NCBI GenBank assembly: GCA_014132615.1
Contig: BMAH01000048.1
Location: 1-64,000 of the forward strand
Source of the DNA: Gammaproteobacteria bacterium
GTDB taxonomy: Bacteria > Pseudomonadota > Gammaproteobacteria > DSM-16500
Length of the DNA stretch: 64,000 nucleotides
Direction: 5' to 3'
Under the pieces are notes generated by a model. That model saw only the letters and a list, made by a program, of their open reading frames with translations, ran no database searches and was not told the DNA's origin. Below, piece after piece: positions 44,226-51,882 of this stretch; positions within the stretch are counted from its first letter, which is position 1, and every line of letters starts with the position of its first letter. Made by a program: the position numbers and the translations under genes.

Positions 44226-44321
44226 CTCAGTAATTCCTTTTATCGCTGCATAAATTTTTTATAAAACTAATATATTTCCTTGCTTTCTATGTCATTAACA
44301 GTTTACCAGCAATCTAGATCG

Positions 44322-44359
44322 ATTTCGCGACACGTTATAACTAGCCGTTGTCGCGAAAT
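44322..44359. repeat. inverted repeat ATTTCGCGACA / TGTCGCGAAAT
   Basis: Perfect 11-bp arms at 44322-44332 and 44349-44359 with a 16-base spacer, between two minus-strand genes. The left arm plus one base (ATTTCGCGACAC) recurs at 49594-49605 without a right arm. No T-run follows, so it is not an obvious terminator. Confidence 0.6.
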
Positions 44360-44394
44360 TAGATGAATAACTATTTTCTTATAATCTCGATAAG

Positions 44395-44847
44395 CTATTT
44401 TTGCAATTGATAACCAACAAAACCAATAGGCTGATCTTTAGGATAATTTTTTAAGTAAGGCTCTGCCTCGTCAAAGGCTTTATTTAATTTATTAAGATAT
44501 TTAGTTAAAAATTTATTTCCAGACACAATGCTCCTAATTTTAGCTTTATAATCGTTTACAGTAACACCGCCTTCAGATAAGTAAACACACACCCAACCGT
44601 CTTTATGATTAACAATCGCTTTTTCAGTACCTAAAAGTTTCTTAGCTATTTTTCCTCCTAAACCTACACCCACTTGATTAGGCATAGAATGTGCAACAGG
44701 TGGCGCAATCCAAATAGAGGGAGCGGTGAAATCAGTTGATTGAATCTCTTCCGTTGAAGGACATGTAAAATTATTCATTCCATAACTGATTGTTGATGCG
44801 CTTAAAATTACAGTTATGCTAATTAGATGAGTTATTTTTTTTATCAT
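44395..44847 (-). CDS. small secreted hypothetical protein
   Basis: A 150-residue protein with a signal peptide (MIKKITHLISITVILSASTISYG). The mature N-terminus NNFTCPSTEEIQSTDFTAPSIW resembles the CP-x(4)-I start of small exported proteins annotated as DUF3757 in Legionellales and enterobacteria; this is a weak memory-based match. Two cysteines (FTCPS and WVCVY) may form a disulfide. AGAGAGACTATC before the ATG supports the start. Function unknown. Confidence 0.6.
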   Translation of the reverse strand: MIKKITHLISITVILSASTISYGMNNFTCPSTEEIQSTDFTAPSIWIAPPVAHSMPNQVGVGLGGKIAKKLLGTEKAIVNHKDGWVCVYLSEGGVTVNDYKAKIRSIVSGNKFLTKYLNKLNKAFDEAEPYLKNYPKDQPIGFVGYQLQK

Positions 44848-45147
44848 GATAGTCTCTCTTTTTATAAGAATTATGTCGATATTATATTAAGACTAATGGC
44901 TAAATAAATCTAGATGCAGACTTCTACTAACTGTCTTTGAGCTATCAGCTTAGTCTTACCTTCTCTTCAACACTTTAAAAAATTTACCGTTTAAGATTTT
45001 AGTGCCTTCTCTCACACCCACTACTTGAGTCTTTCTCTACACAATAGGTGGGAGAGAGGATTAAAATTAAGGTAAATTACAATATATATACTTCTTGTGT
45101 CTAATTTCTACTTGGCCATACCCATGCTTATCTTCTTATTAATTAAA
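44848..45147. other. 300-bp non-coding stretch containing a long imperfect hairpin
   Basis: No ORF with a credible start is seen on either strand. It contains the imperfect inverted repeat at 44981-45078 (listed separately). The remainder is AT-rich and would include the promoter of the gene at 44395-44847. Confidence 0.6.
44981..45078. other. 98-bp imperfect inverted repeat, possible structured RNA or decayed element
   Basis: AATTTACC (44981-44988) is matched by GGTAAATT (45071-45078). Inside, AATTTTA-type and CCTTCTCTC (45005-45013) segments face GGTGGGAGAGAGG (45047-45059). The arms are about 40 bases with small gaps around a ~25-base loop. This is much longer than a terminator and has no T-run. 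Confidence 0.45.
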
Positions 45148-45477
45148 TTATGTTTTACACTCAGGCATTACCAGCATAAGATTATTATCATTATCAAGCG
45201 CACTAGGTTTTACAGAAACAGCGGTGAATGTTGTCAAACCGCCTTGTAAAGCCATACGTAATGTTGTTACCTCAGCTTGCAATTCCTCTATTTTTAAATT
45301 TATATTCTCTTGCATTAATTGCATTAGAGGTTTTACATTCTCCTCGACACTCTCAGTTAGTTGCTGTGCCTCAAAAAAAACAAAAGTAGAAGCGATAGTA
45401 TGCTTTCTTAAAACTTTTAAGCTATGATAAAACCCTCTAACAAAAGGATTTGTAGGATGAGAGCTTTTAAAGTTAAG
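45148..45477 (-). pseudogene. 3' remnant of a gene encoding a coiled-coil-like protein
   Basis: A minus-strand frame stays open for 110 codons from a TAG (45478-45480) to the TAA at 45148-45150. It has protein-like composition (FYHSLKVLRKHTIASTFVFF, then a coiled-coil-like ENINLKIEELQAEVTTLRMAL), yet no ATG, GTG or TTG occurs before an internal ATG at 45324, which would give only 58 residues and has no well-placed ribosome site. The upstream part overlaps the start of the beta-barrel gene on the other strand. I read it as the tail of a gene whose 5' part was lost. A short real gene at 45148-45324 is the alternative. Confidence 0.4.
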
Positions 45478-46254
45478 CTAATACTCAATACGCTAATATT
45501 ATTACCTATCTCCTTTTCTTTATTCCCCGCAGCATCTTTCGCGCATACTTCTGGATCAAAGACACCCCCAAGTGCGTGGTTTGCAGGGATTGGTGGAGGA
45601 AATTCGTGGATTGGCTTATCAAGCACTACCTCTATTGTAAATGGCGAAATAGTCCCGCCGCCCTTTAATCAAGATGCTTTTTCTATCAATAATCCATCTA
45701 TGGGCATTGCTCAAGTAGAGGCAGGTTATGTTTGGAACATTAAAAAGAGGGCGTACATTCCTGCCGCTAGTGTCTTTATTCGTTATCGGCATTATATGCA
45801 AGCACATGTAGCAGGTAATATAGATCAGTACATGATTCCTGAGTTTGAGAATTATAGTTATAAAATGAATTATGAAGCGGAATTATTTTCGCTAAATGGT
45901 AAAGTGGGTTTATTTAGAGTAAAGCGTCTCATTCCTTACTTATCTGGTGGTGTCGGTTTTATTATTAATCATTTGAGCGACTATTCGGAATCTCCAAAAA
46001 GTGATGTTACTGCTCGTTTGAGCCCAGCTTATAAAGGTAACACTGATACTAAATTAGCGCTTACTCTAGGGCTTGGTTTAGACTTTTTAATTAATGATAC
46101 TACTATGGCAACTTTGGGTTATGATCATGTCTTTCAGGGCAATCTTAAAAGCGGGGCCGGTCAAGGAACTTGGTCTAATACTGTCTTAAACTTTGGCAAT
46201 GTTCAAATGGACACCGTGTTTGTTAATTTGACGGTTAGCTTTCCCACCATTTGA
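45457..46254 (+). CDS. outer membrane beta-barrel protein
   Basis: A 265-residue protein with a signal peptide (MRAFKVKLILNTLILLPISF ... ASFA). The mature part has beta-barrel features: WFAGIGGGNSWIG, repeated amphipathic strands (AQVEAGYVWNIKKRAYIPAASVFIRY, LIPYLSGGVGFIINHLSD, LALTLGLGLDFLI, ATLGYDHVFQGN) and a C-terminal strand VFVNLTVSFPTI. This fits a small OmpA-like or opacity-like 8-strand porin family common in Legionellales. The ATG at 45457 (AAAGGA upstream) gives a proper signal peptide, unlike the longer frame from 45424. It overlaps the gene remnant on the other strand by 21 bp. The thaumatin-like gene follows 52 bp later. Confidence 0.78.
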   Translation: MRAFKVKLILNTLILLPISFSLFPAASFAHTSGSKTPPSAWFAGIGGGNSWIGLSSTTSIVNGEIVPPPFNQDAFSINNPSMGIAQVEAGYVWNIKKRAYIPAASVFIRYRHYMQAHVAGNIDQYMIPEFENYSYKMNYEAELFSLNGKVGLFRVKRLIPYLSGGVGFIINHLSDYSESPKSDVTARLSPAYKGNTDTKLALTLGLGLDFLINDTTMATLGYDHVFQGNLKSGAGQGTWSNTVLNFGNVQMDTVFVNLTVSFPTI

Positions 46255-46306
46255 AAACGAGGTCTATCCTCTGTCAATCAAACGTAATCAGGGATGAAAA
46301 AAGAAT

Positions 46307-48685
46307 ATGGATATTTTACGCATTATTATTGCAATATGGTTATCAGTATTTGCAATGAAGGGATATGCTGGCGCAAACCCAGTAGCTTGGTCTCTTTCTC
46401 CTGCAAATGGCTTTCGTACGGTTAATACAAATGAATCTACCTCTGTCGTTTATAATTTAACAGTCAGCACTAAATTTCCTGCTCCTGTGACTTTGTACAC
46501 TCGTTTTAAAAAAACGGGAGGCGCATTTACTATCACAGACGGCTGTAATAATCAGACACTAAGACCAGGCGCGAGCTGTCAGGTAGTTATTACTTACACG
46601 CCAGCTAATTCGACTACCTCTTCAATTCAAATGTCTTATCAGTACGATAGAAATGTCATTTCACTACCAACATTAAGTGCTATTGGTTCTGGTGTAATGC
46701 CCGATGTTGTTGCTGTTATGACACGCCTACCTTCGCAATTTTCCCTAAGCAATCCAGAACAGCAACCTATATTCAAAGTAACCTATACAAATAAAGGCTC
46801 AACAAGCGTTACAGGGTATGCCGGTAATTCAAGCGGGAGTGATCTATTATCCGTTACGCCAACTTCGGTTGCTTCTGTTACTATTGTTTCGGGTGAAAAC
46901 TCTTGCGGAACCAGCAGCGCCCCTGTTGAACTTAAACCAGGGCATCACTGCTCTATAAGTGGAGAGTTAACACCGCTTGCAGTAGGTCAGCTTTCCGTAA
47001 ACGCACTCTTTACTTATAATAGTGGAACAAACACAGTCAACGCTTCCGGTGTTACCTCAGTAGTAAATGGATCTGGGCGTTGCCAATTGTCAGCCCATGC
47101 CACATTACCGTTTCAAAATCCTACTTATCAATATGCGGATAATGTACTTCAATTTACGTTTAGCAATTCTTGCTCTACGCCTGTAGCATTAGACAACATC
47201 ATTTATTCAGCTGCAGGGACTTCTTCATCTCCTACTATTACTCCCACTATAGGCTCATCTACCACTCAGTATGATAATTGCTCGGGGCGTACGCTTGCTG
47301 CTAATAGCAGCTGCACGGCACTTGTCTCAGTCATTCCCCAAGCCGCCGGTTCGTTACAAGTTACCGCTCAAGTAACAGGAGATTCGCTTGTTGCTAGCGC
47401 ACAAACTTCTACTACTGTGCAAACACCAGGATATACGCATCAAATTACCTTTGTGAACCAGTGCCCATTTCCAGTCTGGTATGGTGTTTCTCAGCCGCCA
47501 GGCAGCTCAGACCCAACGCCTAATCCTTCACCATCTGCCTATCTATTGCCGTCTCAAGCTGAGGGTGCAGCACCTTCTACCAAATCAATTACCATATCGG
47601 GTTCTTATGGGGGACAGTTTTTTCCAAGGACTGGTTGCAGTTTGCAAGGATCAAATTTTGTATGCGCAACAGGAGATTGTGCCTCAGGCGCAAATGCTCA
47701 ATGCCCTGATAACAATGGATCTGTGTATGAGCCTTATACGCGAATAGAAGAAACTTTTACTTCTACAACGCAAGGAGGTTACGACATTTCATTAATTAAT
47801 GGTGCAAGCATTCCATCTGAATTAAAAGGATTGGGACCTCTCTCCTCCCAATTTGCTTCACCTGCTGCGCCTTATGTATGTACAGGTGCGGGCGCGCCTA
47901 TTCAACCACCTTATACCCAGTTTAATCCATCCTATCCACCTGCCCCACCTCCTCTACCACCGCTTCCTGCGCCAGCCACACCATTAGGAAGCTGTCCATG
48001 GGAATATACTGCGCCATCAGCATCGCCTTTATTCAATTTTGTGACTAATGGAACAACGATTACTGATTGCAACCAGTGCTCATCAGGCATTTGTGGATTA
48101 GCATTTGAAACCACGCCGTCTGCTGGCAATATCGTGTTAGCGTGCGGTAATTTGCTTGGGTATTGGTCTATCAATCAGCTTTGCTCTGGTAATGTCACTT
48201 ACACTGGCGCAAATGCAGCGATGAATCCTTCGACTGTTTTTAATTGCAACGATCTTATTACAAATTACTCTACTCAAACCTATCAAGCAGGCACCACAGT
48301 CTATGATCTTTATGCTTGTGTTCCACAAGGTTCAACACTGCAAAGCTGCTACAATAGCGGTAATGGTTCAACTTGTTGCGGTGCTCAAAATTGGAATGCA
48401 ATCACACCTTATGTAACTTGGCAAACTCAGCAATCTTACACTGATAATCCTGACTGGGTGCATGGCAGCAGCGGTGGACTCCCGCCGCTTTCTCCAACCC
48501 CATTAGAATCTATTCAATGGCTGAAGAACGCATGCCCTACCGCTTATTCTTATCCTTTTGATGATCATTCCAGTACTTTTAATTGTAATACCTCAGATGC
48601 AGCGCAACAAAATCAAGTTGCAATGGATTTTGAAGTAGTCTTTTGTCCTGGAGGAATCATCGGCGATTTGAGCACTACTCCCTAA
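46307..48685 (+). CDS. large secreted thaumatin-like protein
   Basis: A 792-residue protein with a signal peptide (to about residue 22). Residues ~23-370 contain Ig-like/ASPM-Hydin-type beta-sandwich repeats with the recurrent pattern C-x-x-x-L-x-P-G-x-x-C (LRPGASCQVVITYTP, LKPGHHCSISGELTP, LAANSSCTALVSVIP). From ~378 a thaumatin-family domain follows: ITFVNQCPFPVWYGV, GGQFFPRTGC, CATGDCAS, GGYDISLINGASIP, CPWEYTAP, and the hallmark CPTAYSYPFDDHSSTFNC near residue 741. A proline-rich insert (about 533-560) splits the domain. Legionella LegT is a thaumatin-domain effector, but this protein has a Sec signal. Its target could be glucan or host surface; that is unknown. Confidence 0.85.
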   Translation: MDILRIIIAIWLSVFAMKGYAGANPVAWSLSPANGFRTVNTNESTSVVYNLTVSTKFPAPVTLYTRFKKTGGAFTITDGCNNQTLRPGASCQVVITYTPANSTTSSIQMSYQYDRNVISLPTLSAIGSGVMPDVVAVMTRLPSQFSLSNPEQQPIFKVTYTNKGSTSVTGYAGNSSGSDLLSVTPTSVASVTIVSGENSCGTSSAPVELKPGHHCSISGELTPLAVGQLSVNALFTYNSGTNTVNASGVTSVVNGSGRCQLSAHATLPFQNPTYQYADNVLQFTFSNSCSTPVALDNIIYSAAGTSSSPTITPTIGSSTTQYDNCSGRTLAANSSCTALVSVIPQAAGSLQVTAQVTGDSLVASAQTSTTVQTPGYTHQITFVNQCPFPVWYGVSQPPGSSDPTPNPSPSAYLLPSQAEGAAPSTKSITISGSYGGQFFPRTGCSLQGSNFVCATGDCASGANAQCPDNNGSVYEPYTRIEETFTSTTQGGYDISLINGASIPSELKGLGPLSSQFASPAAPYVCTGAGAPIQPPYTQFNPSYPPAPPPLPPLPAPATPLGSCPWEYTAPSASPLFNFVTNGTTITDCNQCSSGICGLAFETTPSAGNIVLACGNLLGYWSINQLCSGNVTYTGANAAMNPSTVFNCNDLITNYSTQTYQAGTTVYDLYACVPQGSTLQSCYNSGNGSTCCGAQNWNAITPYVTWQTQQSYTDNPDWVHGSSGGLPPLSPTPLESIQWLKNACPTAYSYPFDDHSSTFNCNTSDAAQQNQVAMDFEVVFCPGGIIGDLSTTP

Positions 48686-48694
48686 AAGGTGAAA

Positions 48695-48727
48695 CGGAAA
48701 GGGCTGCATAAGCAGCCCTATTTTCCG
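48695..48727 (+). terminator. intrinsic terminator of the thaumatin-like gene
   Basis: AGGGCTGC (48700-48707) pairs with GCAGCCCT (48712-48719) across ATAA, followed by ATTTT. The stem can extend with CGGAAA and TTTTCCG outside. It lies 15 bp after the stop codon. Confidence 0.8.
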
Positions 48728-48756
48728 AATACATTGGCACAAACATCTATGGCCTT

Positions 48757-49443
48757 TCAAACTATATGAAATATTATATCAAGGATAGGTAACAACCAGT
48801 GGCCTTTATTAGAAGAATGAATAGAGGAACCAGAGTAGGCCGGATTAATATTTATAGAAGCCTCTTTTGTTTCACCTTCAATCACACCATTTAAATTAAG
48901 CAATGCTAAATTTAAATCCTTTTGCGTAGATTTAAATGAGCCTTCAACATAAATCGTTTCTCCTTCTTGGCGTCTATATTCCATATAGCGATAGCGTTTA
49001 CCATGAGGTTTTTTGGTTAAATCATTGTGCTTATTAGCGTCTTCGAGTGTTGGGTAGTTACTCGATCTAATTATAGGAGGCCAAAAGATAGAATTATAAA
49101 AATTTCCAGCCACATCAGAACGAACCAAACATCTTCCACTTCCGTCGTTTAAAATAAAATCTATTCCTCGAGTTTCGGAATATACAATTTTATCGTAATT
49201 GGATCTATCGTAAATCGCATAAAAATAACCACAACAAGGCCTTTGGGATAAAGGAGCTAATAGTAGTTCTTCAAATCTTTCAACCTTACCCTTCAATATA
49301 AGGCTGCCTTCTTGTGCTTTACTAATTTTAATTGTTTCCTTAGACAAACAACGGATGTTAGCCCTTCTATATATAAAGTAAATAAAGGGAGGCAAAACAA
49401 TTAATATTAAGTAAAACAATAAGATAAAATAGTTAGAATACAT
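48757..49443 (-). CDS. GIDE-domain membrane protein
   Basis: A 228-residue protein with an N-terminal transmembrane helix (about 5-25) and a hydrophobic C-terminus (WLLPILDIIFHIV). The middle resembles the GIDE/MULAN domain: KGKVERFEELLLAPLSQRPCCGYFYAIYD, then GIDFILNDGSGRCLVRSDVAG, a charged stretch and EGETIYVEGSFK. In eukaryotes this domain lies in the mitochondrial ubiquitin ligase MULAN next to a RING finger. No RING is present here, and bacterial GIDE proteins have unknown function. The pair Cys70-Cys71 is characteristic of the family. No strong ribosome site precedes the ATG. It is convergent with the thaumatin-like gene. Confidence 0.65.
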   Translation of the reverse strand: MYSNYFILLFYLILIVLPPFIYFIYRRANIRCLSKETIKISKAQEGSLILKGKVERFEELLLAPLSQRPCCGYFYAIYDRSNYDKIVYSETRGIDFILNDGSGRCLVRSDVAGNFYNSIFWPPIIRSSNYPTLEDANKHNDLTKKPHGKRYRYMEYRRQEGETIYVEGSFKSTQKDLNLALLNLNGVIEGETKEASININPAYSGSSIHSSNKGHWLLPILDIIFHIV

Positions 49444-49826
49444 AGAATATATAAAATATTAATCAATAAAAGTACAAATAATAACATAATAGCAATTATT
49501 TATATGAATTATTTGCGTCATGAGCTTAGCAACGAATTACATAATCTATACAATAATGGCACTTAGAATAAAACTTTCCCCAGATTTAAAATCATTTCGC
49601 GACACCTTCTAGTTACCCACAATTTCTGTGGATAACTCTGTTAATAAACTATCGACAAGTGGGATAAACCAATACAAATATGGCTTTTAATACTTAAGTG
49701 CAAGAATTAAACACAAGTAAATATCATCATTAAATCAACGGGTTATGAGTTGTCTTAAATCTAAACGCTTGTTGATTTTCGTTACAATTAAATAAGTAAG
49801 TAAAAAAATTGCCCTGTGAACAAATA
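49444..49826. other. 383-bp AT-rich intergenic region with DnaA-box-like sites
   Basis: No gene is seen on either strand. It contains ATTTCGCGACAC (49594-49605), also found in the repeat at 44322. It also contains a pair of inverted DnaA-box-like sites: TTACCCACA (49613-49621, one mismatch) and TGTGGATAA (49627-49635, perfect on the minus strand). A weaker GTGGGATAA follows near 49660. The upstream region of the GIDE gene lies at its left end. Confidence 0.5.
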
Positions 49827-51875
49827 CTAGGCTTGAGAAGTAAGAACATATTTAATCTCTTTTTTATAATGTGAAAGTATTTGAGACAGCATCACTTCAA
49901 CGGGGGATTGCTTAGCAAAGGTAGAATGTAAATCATTAGTCCATCTTCCTGTTGATAGCTGAACGAGAATGGGCATCATGGTTTGATTTGTTTGTGGATA
50001 AAATGCAAGCACCCAATCTCCGTAGACGTCAGCATATTGCTTACTTTGTATTATCATCTCTTCCATGCTGGGTTTAATATTAAGGCGTAATGTTTTTGGA
50101 TTAACTTCAAAGAGATGTATGCCTTCCAATAATACCTTATGAATCTGTGGATAAATTGTACGCACTGCTTTAGGTGAAAAATCACTCTCTAGGAAAATAT
50201 GCCTAGTTGCGATGGGCGGTAAATTTTTATTCTTTATTAAGTTTAGTAATGATACGCCCTCATCAGACCTAGATTGACTACCCATTAATGCCAATATAGT
50301 GGGCTTAATGTCTAAGAGGGAGACAGTTTGCGGCACAATTTTAACCGTTTGTTCTTGACCATAGAATTTAAAAGCTAATAGAGAATAATATTGGGATAAA
50401 CCTAGCACGTCAGTACCATGCCCGGCTGATTGATCCATTCCTTCATCATCAAGCATAGGCGGGTAAAATTTAGTTGGTAATTTTGATTTTTCTGAAACAA
50501 ATAAAGATGGATTAGTGATTCTATCACCGTGTAATTCCAATGCTTCACCGTGATCAGATAATAAAATCACTAAAGAATTATCCAGCAGCTTGTATTCTTG
50601 TAGTAATGAAAAAAAAGATTTAATTTGCTCATCAACTTGCGCAAGACTCATTTCATAGTAACCAACAGCATCTTCTTTCTTTGGCAAAGCATTTGCCCAT
50701 AAGTAAGGATGATGCGGCAAACAAAAATGCACCGCCATGAATAAAGGTTTATTTCTTTCAGCAGGTAAATTACTGCGTAAGAGTGAAATAAAACTTTGAG
50801 GTTGATAAGTAAAAAATACCGGACGATTTGCATAACTATAGGGAAATAACCACTTACCTACAGAGGTATTAATTAGCAAATTAGATAAAGGGAAATCATT
50901 GAAAGTACCTAAAATAAAATCAGTTAAACCCATAGGCGGTGAAATTAACTGATCAAAACCAAATGTGTGATCAATATTACTGAATCGTGTTTCATCTGTT
51001 GCGTAAATGGTTTTATAACCTTGGCGTTGTAATAAACTTGCTAAAGTTTGCTGTTTATTAACTTGCTGAGTTAAAGCGAGGTTTGTTCTTATGCCATGTT
51101 GCAAAGGATCACTGCCAGTTAAAATACTGGTCCATGCAGGATAAGTCCTAGCTATAGGCGTCAGCGTTTTGCTAAATACAGTAGATTCCTTTAAAAGAGA
51201 ATCGATAAAAGGTGTGTTATGTTTATAGCCATTAAAGCTTAAGAAATCAGGCCTTAATGAATCGATGCCGATAATAAGAATATTAGGTTTAGTTGAAGTG
51301 GCTGCGTCTTGATAATGGGGAATGCTTTTATTAAGTGAAAAAATTAACACGCAAACACTGCAAATAATTAAAGCTACCTTTTTATACTGACCAACTAATT
51401 GTAAAAGACTTAATGAAGTTAATGATAAAGGAATAACACATAAAAACAGCAACACCGTTAATGCAAGGTGGCAAGCATCTCTTGTCCATAAAAGTAATGA
51501 AGTTAATGCTGCATAAGAAGAATGTGGAAAGAAATATTGATTAGTAACTAATAGCGTTAATATTCCTAGCAACCAGACTGCAACAGCAAAATTAAAAAGA
51601 TGCTTAGCATCAATAATATTGAGTCTATCAATTAATCTAATTATGCCCCAAATTAAAATACAATAAAGAAGGTGCAAGCTAAGCTGCACTAATAAAAAAG
51701 CAATAAGCGGTGGAATAATAGCGTAGGGAATAGTAATAGCGTTGCTAATTGTCGAAAAATCAATTAAGTAAGCTTTATTTTTTTGTATAAAAAAACTTAT
51801 TTCTAGCAGCAGAAAAAAACTAGTCAGTAATAACAAATAGAAGAATAAATTATCTCGCTTTCTTATTACTGACAT
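49827..51875 (-). CDS. membrane-anchored sulfatase/phosphoethanolamine-transferase-fold protein
   Basis: A 682-residue inner-membrane protein. About five N-terminal helices (to ~190) are followed by a periplasmic alkaline-phosphatase-superfamily domain: NILIIGIDSLRPDFLSFNG (metal-binding Asp), TPIARTYPAWTSILTG (nucleophile region with Thr/Ser, not the Cys of true sulfatases), and LLSDHGEALELHGDR (second metal site), with SAGHGTDVLG further on. This fits LtaS/EptA/PbgA-type enzymes that move phospho-head groups or modify envelope lipids. The precise reaction is unknown. It starts 7 bp after the fadE copy 2 stop, so it is probably co-transcribed. Confidence 0.82.
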   Translation of the reverse strand: MSVIRKRDNLFFYLLLLTSFFLLLEISFFIQKNKAYLIDFSTISNAITIPYAIIPPLIAFLLVQLSLHLLYCILIWGIIRLIDRLNIIDAKHLFNFAVAVWLLGILTLLVTNQYFFPHSSYAALTSLLLWTRDACHLALTVLLFLCVIPLSLTSLSLLQLVGQYKKVALIICSVCVLIFSLNKSIPHYQDAATSTKPNILIIGIDSLRPDFLSFNGYKHNTPFIDSLLKESTVFSKTLTPIARTYPAWTSILTGSDPLQHGIRTNLALTQQVNKQQTLASLLQRQGYKTIYATDETRFSNIDHTFGFDQLISPPMGLTDFILGTFNDFPLSNLLINTSVGKWLFPYSYANRPVFFTYQPQSFISLLRSNLPAERNKPLFMAVHFCLPHHPYLWANALPKKEDAVGYYEMSLAQVDEQIKSFFSLLQEYKLLDNSLVILLSDHGEALELHGDRITNPSLFVSEKSKLPTKFYPPMLDDEGMDQSAGHGTDVLGLSQYYSLLAFKFYGQEQTVKIVPQTVSLLDIKPTILALMGSQSRSDEGVSLLNLIKNKNLPPIATRHIFLESDFSPKAVRTIYPQIHKVLLEGIHLFEVNPKTLRLNIKPSMEEMIIQSKQYADVYGDWVLAFYPQTNQTMMPILVQLSTGRWTNDLHSTFAKQSPVEVMLSQILSHYKKEIKYVLTSQA

Positions 51876-51882
51876 GATGCAA

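Noticed and set aside
45224-45427. 67-residue plus-strand ORF
   Set aside because: It lies antisense to the start-less minus-strand frame, which has better protein-like composition; no ribosome site.
45417-45626. 69-residue minus-strand ORF
   Set aside because: A shadow of the beta-barrel gene's signal region; it ends in a hydrophobic run produced by the opposite strand.
47481-48328. several ORFs in other frames of the thaumatin-like gene
   Set aside because: They arise from the Pro/Ser/Gly-rich coding sequence and have no translation signals.
49613-49664. chromosomal origin of replication
   Set aside because: Only three box-like sites are present and no dnaA, dnaN, gidA/mnmG, parA or AT-rich 13-mer array is nearby.
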